64,000 bases of DNA. It comes from Nocardiopsis sp. NRRL B-16309 (GTDB taxonomy: Bacteria > Actinomycetota > Actinomycetes > Streptosporangiales > Streptosporangiaceae). This document shows positions 18,337-25,040 of the stretch, in pieces. The number at the start of each line of letters is the position of its first letter. Positions within the stretch are counted from its first letter, which is position 1. The notes under the pieces are model-generated. The model was not told where the DNA came from. It was given only the letters and a program-made list of their open reading frames with translations, and did not search any database. The position numbers were made by a program, and so were the translations under genes. The stretch spans positions 30,002 through 94,001 of the forward strand of contig NZ_LGEC01000066.1 of assembly GCF_001279585.1 (NCBI RefSeq), given 5' to 3'.

Positions 18337-19002
18337 ATGGGCATTCACGCAGGGATCATGGCCGCGGAGGAGGGATCGGGCGGCGGGTTCGACGACCTGC
18401 TCGCCACGCGCCTGCTGCGCAGCCGCGTCGTGCTGCTGGGCACACAGGTGGACGAGGAGAGCGCGAACCGGGTGTGCGCGCAGATCCTGCTGCTGGCCGA
18501 TGAGGACCCGCGCCGCGACATCACGCTGGCCGTCAACAGCCCGGGCGGCTCCGTGCACGCGGGGATGGCCGTCTACGACACCATGCACTTCGTGCCCAAC
18601 GACGTGTCGACCCTGGTCATGGGGTTCGCGGCGAGCATGGGCCAGTTCCTGGCCTGCGCGGGCGCGCCCGGCAAGCGGTACAGCCTGCCGCACGCGCGGA
18701 TCATGATGCACCAGCCATCGGGCGGGCTCGGCGGGACGGCGGCCGACATCGCCATCCAGGCGGAGAACCTGGCCTACACGAAGCGGACGATGGTACGCCT
18801 CATCGCCCAGCACACCGGGCAGACGGAGGAGACCATCACCGCCGACCAGCACCGCGACGCCTGGTTCACGGCCGAGCAGGCCAAGGAGTACGGCTTCGTC
18901 GACCACGTGGTGGCGTCGGCGTCGCAGCTGGAGGGCAGCGGACTGCGCCTGGGCGGACCCAACCCCGGGTTCGCCTCGCACGCGACGGGAGGGGACCGAT
19001 GA
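18337..19002 (+). CDS. clpP: ATP-dependent Clp protease proteolytic subunit (first of a pair)
   Basis: Serine peptidase subunit that forms the Clp proteolytic chamber and works with an AAA+ unfoldase such as ClpX or ClpC, none of which is in the window. The catalytic triad is in place: Ser100 in MGFAASMGQFLAC, His125 in RIMMHQPSGG, Asp174 in HRDAWFTAEQAKEYGFVD. NSPGGSVHAGMAVYDTM forms the oxyanion region. ATG 18337 is preferred for the GGGAGAGGAG 6-16 bp upstream. The stop overlaps the next clpP by 4 bp. Together with the PopR-like gene this resembles the Streptomyces clpP3-clpP4 locus rather than housekeeping clpP1-clpP2. Confidence 0.94.
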   Translation: MGIHAGIMAAEEGSGGGFDDLLATRLLRSRVVLLGTQVDEESANRVCAQILLLADEDPRRDITLAVNSPGGSVHAGMAVYDTMHFVPNDVSTLVMGFAASMGQFLACAGAPGKRYSLPHARIMMHQPSGGLGGTAADIAIQAENLAYTKRTMVRLIAQHTGQTEETITADQHRDAWFTAEQAKEYGFVDHVVASASQLEGSGLRLGGPNPGFASHATGGDR

Positions 19003-19613
19003 GCAGCTACACCGTGCCGATGGTGGTCGAGCGCACACCCCACGGCGAGCGGTCGTTCGACGTGTTCAGCCGGTTGCTGTCGGAGCGCATCATCTTCCTG
19101 GGCACCCCCATCGACGACGACGTCGCCAACGTGGTCATGGCGCAGATGCTGCACCTGGACTACGACAGCGCCGAGACCGACATCCAGCTGTACATCAACT
19201 CGCCCGGCGGCTCGAACACCGCCCTCACCGCCATCTACGACACCATGCGGTTCGTGCGCGCCGACGTCGCCACGGTGTGCATGGGCCAGGCCGCCTCAGC
19301 GGCGGCCGTGCTGCTCGCCGCGGGCACGCCCGGCAAGCGGATGGCGCTGGAGCACGCCCGCGTGCTGCTGCACCAGCCCTCCGCGCAGACCCAGGGGCAC
19401 GCCGCCGACCTGGAGATCGAGGCGTCGGAGGTCCTGCGGATCCGGTCGCAGGTGGAGGAGATCCTGTCCCGGCACACCGGCCAGACCCAGGAGCGGCTGC
19501 GGGCCGACACCGACCGGGACATGATCCTCACCGCGCAGCAGGCCAAGGACTACGGACTGGTGGACGGGATCGTCACCGTCCGGGAGCCCGGCGCCCTCGC
19601 CGGAGCCGCCTGA
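18999..19613 (+). CDS. clpP: ATP-dependent Clp protease proteolytic subunit (second of a pair)
   Basis: A 204-residue ClpP with the complete triad: Ser100 in CMGQAASAAAVLLAAG, His125 in RVLLHQPSAQTQG, Asp174 in DTDRDMILTAQQAKDYGLVDG. The NSPGGSNTALTAIYDTM segment differs from the first copy. The N-terminus MSSYTVPMVVERTPHGERSFD includes the usual VPxVxE processing region. It overlaps the first clpP by 4 bp, so the two subunits are made in equal amounts and probably form a mixed tetradecamer, as paired actinobacterial ClpPs do. Likely induced by the neighbouring activator. Confidence 0.94.
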   Translation: MSSYTVPMVVERTPHGERSFDVFSRLLSERIIFLGTPIDDDVANVVMAQMLHLDYDSAETDIQLYINSPGGSNTALTAIYDTMRFVRADVATVCMGQAASAAAVLLAAGTPGKRMALEHARVLLHQPSAQTQGHAADLEIEASEVLRIRSQVEEILSRHTGQTQERLRADTDRDMILTAQQAKDYGLVDGIVTVREPGALAGAA

Positions 19614-19622
19614 GGGGCGTGC

Positions 19623-19659
19623 GGGCCGGGCGGTGTGCGCGGGGCACGCCGCCCGGCCC
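19623..19659. terminator. Bidirectional terminator between clpP and popR
   Basis: GGGCCGGGCGG pairs with CCGCCCGGCCC (11-bp perfect stem) between convergent genes. Confidence 0.65.
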
Positions 19660-19676
19660 GGCCGGACGGCTGCCGG

Positions 19677-20081
19677 TCAGGCCGCCAGGGACATGACCTG
19701 GGGCCGGTGGCGGACGGGTGCGGGAACGTGCGCGCCCGCGCGCCGGAAGTCGCCAGCGCCGGTGCCGGTCCTGGACAGGCCGATCAGGGCGGTGCGCCGG
19801 TAGAGCTCGGCGAGGACGTCGCTCAGGCTGAGCCCGAGCGACCGGTAGACCGCGGCGAGGACCTCCGAGGAGGCCTCCTTGCGGCCGCGCTCGATCTCCG
19901 ACAGGTACGGCAGTGACACCTGGGCGTCCTCCGCCACCTCGCGCAGCGTGCGCCCCTGCTCGTTGCGGGTGCGGCGCAGCAGGTCGCCGATGAGGTCGCG
20001 CATGAGCGGGTCCTGGCGCTCCTCGGCGGGCGCGCCGCCCTGCCTGGCTTCGTCCAGGGAACGCGGGACGCTGTCGGTCAT
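19677..20081 (-). CDS. popR: PopR/ClgR-like XRE transcriptional activator of clp genes
   Basis: A 134-residue XRE-type regulator. The helix-turn-helix region LIGDLLRRTRNEQGRTLREV, AEDAQVSLPYLSEIERGRKE, ASSEVLAAVYRSLGLSLSDV closely follows the ClgR/PopR family that activates clp genes in Streptomyces. The protein ends VMSLAA; ClgR and PopR end in two alanines that mark them for Clp degradation, giving feedback control. The gene is convergent with the clpP pair, and matching TCTGC-type palindromes stand before the clpP operon and upstream of this gene. PopR is favoured over ClgR by the clpP-pair context; the assignment is by motif only. Confidence 0.8.
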   Translation of the reverse strand: MTDSVPRSLDEARQGGAPAEERQDPLMRDLIGDLLRRTRNEQGRTLREVAEDAQVSLPYLSEIERGRKEASSEVLAAVYRSLGLSLSDVLAELYRRTALIGLSRTGTGAGDFRRAGAHVPAPVRHRPQVMSLAA

Positions 20082-20164
20082 CGGTGGCCTCCCGGCGCGT
20101 GGTCACTGGTCCGGCTCCGAGCCTACGCCGGGCGCCCCGGCCCGGGGGAGTGGGACGGCCACGC

Positions 20165-20181
20165 TTCTGCGGACGGCAGAA
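20165..20181. promoter_or_regulatory. PopR-type palindrome upstream of popR
   Basis: TTCTGCG-GAC-GGCAGAA, a 7-3-7 inverted repeat with one mismatch, 84 bp upstream of the popR start. It shares TCTGC-N5-GCAGA with the clpP promoter site, suggesting autoregulation. It could also act on the divergent membrane-protein gene at 20364. Confidence 0.6.
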
Positions 20182-20190
20182 CGGGCCCGG

Positions 20191-20250
20191 GGACGGTGGA
20201 TCGGGCCCGCGGACGGTGGATCGGGCCCGGGGACGGTGGATCGGGCCCGG
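20191..20250. repeat. Three 20-bp tandem repeats in the popR/glsB intergenic region
   Basis: The unit GGACGGTGGATCGGGCCCGG (last base C in the first copy) occurs three times head to tail, flanked by a partial unit on each side. Each unit holds the palindrome CGGGCCCG. Confidence 0.9.
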
Positions 20251-20363
20251 GACGGCGCGAACGTGCCAATTCATCGCAAAGGCTCTCTGCGGAGAGGGCG
20301 GGCGCCGTGTCCCGTGCGTCCGGACAGGGAACGACGCAGAGGCGTCTACCAGGGGAGGAACCT

Positions 20364-20627
20364 GTGGAGATCACCGGAATCATCAGCGCGCTCATCGTCG
20401 GCCTCGTCGTCGGCGCGCTCGGCCGACTCGTCATCCCCGGCAAGCAGCACCTGCCGATCTGGCTCACCCTGCTGCTCGGAATCGTCGCGGCCGTCCTGGG
20501 CGGCTGGCTCGCCGGGCTGCTCTGGGACGCCTTCCTGTTCGTGCTCCTCGTACAGGTCCTCGTCGCGGCGGGCATCATCTACCTCGCCGACGGCATGTAC
20601 GCGAAGAACGCCAGCGGAACCGCCTGA
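20364..20627 (+). CDS. GlsB/YeaQ/YmgE-type small membrane protein
   Basis: An 87-residue transglycosylase-associated-type membrane protein of the YeaQ/YmgE/GlsB family, linked to general or envelope stress in several bacteria. Three membrane segments are visible: IISALIVGLVVGALGRLVIP with the conserved G-x-L-(A/G)-x-(L/I)-(I/V) pattern, LTLLLGIVAAVLGGWLAGLL, and FLFVLLVQVLVAAGIIYLA. The GTG start at 20364 has AGGGGAGG 5 bp upstream. Tandem repeats and the PopR-type palindrome lie in its long upstream region, hinting at stress control. Monocistronic, ended by a strong hairpin. Confidence 0.88.
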   Translation: MEITGIISALIVGLVVGALGRLVIPGKQHLPIWLTLLLGIVAAVLGGWLAGLLWDAFLFVLLVQVLVAAGIIYLADGMYAKNASGTA

Positions 20628-20643
20628 CCGCCCGCTTCCGTTC

Positions 20644-20685
20644 CCCGCCCCGGCCCGCCGGATCCGCGCGGCGGGCCGGGGCGGG
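20644..20685. terminator. Strong bidirectional terminator
   Basis: A 17-bp perfect stem (20644-20660 with 20669-20685) and an 8-base loop between convergent genes. Confidence 0.75.
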
Positions 20686-20699
20686 CGGCCGAGCACGGC

Positions 20700-21602
20700 T
20701 CAGGGCAGGCGCACCGTCCGCCCGGTGCGCACCGACTCCTCGGCCGCCGCCAGGATCCGCACGACGTCCCGGCCGAAGGCGACGTCGCACGGGTCCCCGA
20801 CCGTGCCCTCCACCTGGGCCAGCAGGCGGTCGACGGCGTTGCCGAACGCCGTCACCGCCGTGCGGTCCCCGTCCGGGGCGGTCACCCAGCCGCGCTCGCC
20901 GTGCAGGGCGACCTCGAAGGTCCGCGCGTCCGGCGGGGCGTCCAGCGTCAGTGCGAAGGAGCCCACCGGGCCGCCCTGGTGCCGGGTCAGCACGTGCGCG
21001 GTGTCGCGCGGGCCGACCACCGCCGTCACCTCCTCGACCGCGCCGAGCACGGGCAGCACCACCGACAGCGCGTGCGGGCCGATGTCCCACAGCCCGCCCT
21101 TCTCCCGCCGCCAGCGCGAGGCGCCGAAGGGGTTGTCGGGCTGGAAGATCGACGCGAACATCGTCACCCGGGCGCCGTCCCAGCCGCCCGACTCGACCGC
21201 CTCGCGGACGAAGCCGTCCACACTGTCGGAGAACCGGTTGGTGAAGAAGACCATCGAGGCGAGCCCGCGCTCCGCGCACTCGGCGGCGATCTCGTCGGCG
21301 ACCCGGGCCGAGAGCGCCACGGGCTTGTCCAGCAGCAGGTGCCGACCGGCCCGCGCCGCGCGCAGCGCCAGGTTCCCCTGGATGTGCGGCGGCAGAGCGA
21401 TGGCGACCGCGTCGACGTCGGCGATGAGCGCTTCCGCGTCGTCGTAGGCGCGGGTCCCGTAGCGCTCGGCGAGCGCGGCGGCCTTCGCGGGATCGCGTCC
21501 CCACACTCCGGCGAGTTCGGCGCGGGGGTGGGCGGCCAGCGCCGCACCCTGCGTCTCCGCCGCCCAGTAGCCGGTACCCAGTAGTCCGAACCTCAGGCCC
21601 AT
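20700..21602 (-). CDS. Gfo/Idh/MocA family NAD(P)-dependent oxidoreductase
   Basis: A 300-residue sugar or polyol dehydrogenase-like protein. The Rossmann motif FGLLGTGYWAAETQGAAL starts near residue 5, followed by LAGVWGRDPAKAAALAERYG, DAVAIALPPHIQGNLALRAA and the family EKP-like motif LLLDKPVALSARVADE (Asp replaces Glu). GLWDIGPHALSVVLPVLG supplies the conserved catalytic Asp/His pair. ATG 21602 with GAGGGGAG upstream is preferred over 21680. The LacI-type operator 43 bp upstream (21645) suggests control by a sugar-responsive repressor, perhaps of the cellobiose regulon. Substrate unknown. Confidence 0.88.
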   Translation of the reverse strand: MGLRFGLLGTGYWAAETQGAALAAHPRAELAGVWGRDPAKAAALAERYGTRAYDDAEALIADVDAVAIALPPHIQGNLALRAARAGRHLLLDKPVALSARVADEIAAECAERGLASMVFFTNRFSDSVDGFVREAVESGGWDGARVTMFASIFQPDNPFGASRWRREKGGLWDIGPHALSVVLPVLGAVEEVTAVVGPRDTAHVLTRHQGGPVGSFALTLDAPPDARTFEVALHGERGWVTAPDGDRTAVTAFGNAVDRLLAQVEGTVGDPCDVAFGRDVVRILAAAEESVRTGRTVRLP

Positions 21603-21644
21603 GGCCCGTCTCCCCTCGTCGTCAACGTGCGGTGCCATTGTCCA

Positions 21645-21658
21645 TGGGAACGCTCCCA
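21645..21658. promoter_or_regulatory. LacI/CebR-type operator
   Basis: TGGGAACGCTCCCA differs at one base from the perfect palindrome TGGGAGCGCTCCCA bound by CebR-class LacI repressors in actinobacteria. It lies just before the Gfo/Idh/MocA gene. Confidence 0.7.
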
Positions 21659-21755
21659 ACCAGTCGTCCAGGCCCGCCACCGGCAGCGACCACCGGCCGG
21701 TGGCGGCCGAACTCGGCTGACGGCCACGGCGCCGCCGAAGGCGGTCCGGGACGGG

Positions 21756-22930
<1,175 letters not shown>

Positions 22931-22934
<4 letters not shown>

Positions 22935-24013
22935 TGTCCCGCCTCTCTGAGCCGCCGCGCGGCGGCCTCCGGGGTGACGTCGTTGATGAACACGCCCATG
23001 CCCGACTCCGTCCCCGCCAGGTACTTGAGCTTGCCGGGCGCGCGGCGCACCGAGAACACCTCCAGGCGCAGGGCGGCCGAGTCGCGGCGCTCCCGGACCG
23101 GGGCCTGGTGCCAGGCGGCGATGTAGGGGAGCGGCGCGTCGTAGAGGGCGTCCATCCGGCGCAGCACGTCCAGGTACAGCTCCGCGAAGTCGTCGCGCTC
23201 GGCCCCGGTCAGCGCGGGCAGGTCCGGCACCCGCCTGTGCGGGTACAGGTGCACCTCCACCGGCCAGCGCGCGGCCGCCGGCACGAACGCGGTCCAGTGC
23301 TCGCTCTGGGCGACCACCCGGACCTTCGCCTCCTGTTCGGCGCGTAGGACGTCGGCGAACAGGTCGCCGCCGGTGCGGCGCCGGTACTCCTCGGCGGAGT
23401 CGAGCGTGCGCTCCGTCCGGGGCGTGACGAACGGGAAGGCGTAGATCTGCCCGTGCGGGTGGTGCAGGGTCACCCCGATCTCCGGACCGCGGTTCTCGAA
23501 GCAGAACACCTGCTCCACCCCCGGCAGCGCGGACAGGGCGCGCGTGCGGTCCACCCACGCGGCCATGATCGTGCGCACCCGGCGGGGGGACAGGTCGACG
23601 AAGGACGCGTCGTGGTCGGACCCGAAGACCAGGACCTCGCAGCGGCCCTCGCCCACGCGGCGGGACGGCTCCAGTTCGCCGACCGGTTCGAGCGCGCGGC
23701 CGTCGTCCGGCACCAGGGAGGGGAAGCGGTTCTCGAAGGCGACCACGTCGTAGGCGGGCGCGGGGACCTCGGTCCGCCGTCCGTCGACGGACGGGCACAG
23801 GGGGCAGTCGTTCGTGGGCGGCAGGTGGGTGCGGCCCTGGCGGTGCGAGGCGATGACCACCCACTCGCGCAGCAGCGGGTCGAAGCGCATCTCCGACCCC
23901 GTGGCGGTCGGGGGGAGGTCGCGGGGGTCGGGGGTCGGACGCCGCACGGCGTCGCCCTCGTCGAAGTAGATGATCTCGCGACCGTCAGCGAGCCGTTCGG
24001 CGGTCCGTCTCAA
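22931..24013 (-). CDS. galT: Galactose-1-phosphate uridylyltransferase
   Basis: Exchanges UMP from UDP-glucose onto galactose-1-phosphate. The 360-residue protein has the active-site GVTLHHPHGQIYAFPFV with the nucleophilic His of HPH, the zinc-site cysteines in NDCPLCPSVD, and FENRFPSLVPDDG. The start is TTG 24013, overlapping the deoR stop (TTGA); LRRTAERLADGREIIYFDEG then matches the usual GalT N-terminus, and no later start keeps it. Coupled translation with deoR and galK is implied. Confidence 0.94.
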
Positions 24014-24801
24014 GTCTCTTCCCGGTGGACGGCGTCGGCGACGACGAGCCGTCCGACGTGTTCGGACAGGGTGGTCCGGGCGTCCTCGTCGATCCCGGAG
24101 TCGGTGACGAGCACGTCGCAGCGGTCCAGCGGCGCGATCGTGCTCATGCCGACGGTGCCCCACTTGGTGTGGTCGGCGGCGACCACGAGCGCGGCGGAGG
24201 CGTCGACGAGGGCCTGGTCGGTCTCGGCCTCCATGAGGTTGGGCGTGGTGAAGCCCGCGCGGACCTGCATGCCGTGCACGCCCAGGACGAGCACGTCCAG
24301 GTTGAGGCCGCGCACGGCGGTGAGCGCGACCGGGCCGACCAGGGCGTCCGAGGGCGTGCGGAAGCCCCCGGTGAGCGCGACGGTCTGGTCCGGGCGCGCG
24401 GACCGGTAGAACACCTCTGCCACGCGCAGGGAGTTGGTGACGACGGTCAGCCCCGGGACGCCGGTGAGGTAGCGGGCGACCGTGGCGGTGGTGGTCCCCG
24501 CCGACAGGCCCACGGCGCTGCGCGGTTCGACCAGGTCGGCCACGGCCCGGGCGATGGCGTGCTTCTCGTTCTCCTGGCGGGTCGACTTGGCCTCGAACCC
24601 GGGCTCCTCGGTGCGCGCGCCGTCCGCGGCGACGGCGCCCCCGTGCACCTTGCGGATGGCGCCGCGCCCGGCCAGCGCGTCCAGGTCGCGCCGGACGGTC
24701 ATGTCCGACACGTCCAGGCTCTCGACGAGTTCGGTGACGCGCACCCCGCCGGTCCGCCTGATCTGTTCGAGGATCAGCGCCTGGCGCTGCGCGGCCAGCA
24801 T
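24010..24801 (-). CDS. DeoR-family sugar-responsive regulator
   Basis: A 263-residue repressor. N-terminal HTH: AAQRQALILEQIRRTGGVRV, TELVESLDVSDMTVRRDLDA, IRKVHGGAV, the DeoR signature. The C-terminal sugar-phosphate isomerase-like domain has VGLSAGTTTATVARYL, VVTNSLRVAEVFY and ADHTKWGTVGMSTIAPLD. It heads the galT-galK operon and is divergent from the beta-galactosidase, so it probably represses both until a galactose-derived sugar phosphate appears. ATG 24801 with GGGGAGG upstream; the frame running to 24930 crosses the likely operator and is not used. Confidence 0.92.
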   Translation of the reverse strand: MLAAQRQALILEQIRRTGGVRVTELVESLDVSDMTVRRDLDALAGRGAIRKVHGGAVAADGARTEEPGFEAKSTRQENEKHAIARAVADLVEPRSAVGLSAGTTTATVARYLTGVPGLTVVTNSLRVAEVFYRSARPDQTVALTGGFRTPSDALVGPVALTAVRGLNLDVLVLGVHGMQVRAGFTTPNLMEAETDQALVDASAALVVAADHTKWGTVGMSTIAPLDRCDVLVTDSGIDEDARTTLSEHVGRLVVADAVHREET

Positions 24802-24828
24802 GGGACCTCCCCACCGGATGAACGAAAA

Positions 24829-24911
24829 TGTTTGAACATGTTCGGATACTGACGCAGGCTCGGGTCGGATGTCAACGAGTCCGGGCCACCGTGACTTTTC
24901 GTGTTTGGAAC
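24829..24911. promoter_or_regulatory. Probable DeoR operators between deoR and the beta-galactosidase
   Basis: TGTTTGAAC (24829-24837), extended to the perfect palindrome GAACATGTTC (24834-24843), and TGTTTGGAAC (24902-24911) share a TGTTTG core. The region is AT-rich against the genome and lies between the two divergent starts. Confidence 0.55.
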
Positions 24912-24923
24912 CGTTGATAAGTG

Positions 24924-24956
24924 TTGACAACGTGGTAGTGCTCTGTTGAGGTTATG
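24924..24956 (+). promoter_or_regulatory. Possible promoter of the beta-galactosidase
   Basis: TTGACA (24924-24929) is a consensus -35; TGAGGT (24947-24952), 17 bp later, is a weak -10. The predicted start near 24959 supports translation from GTG 25041, not ATG 24954. Confidence 0.5.
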
Positions 24957-25040
24957 GGTGCTTTCGTGCCCCCTCCGGGTGCGGCACCGTCCGGCGCAGC
25001 CCGGCCCCGGCGCGCACCACCGACCGTGCAGAGGATCGAC

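Noticed and set aside
20191..20250. Tandem repeat considered as a CRISPR array
   Set aside because: Repeats are contiguous, with no spacers and no cas genes.
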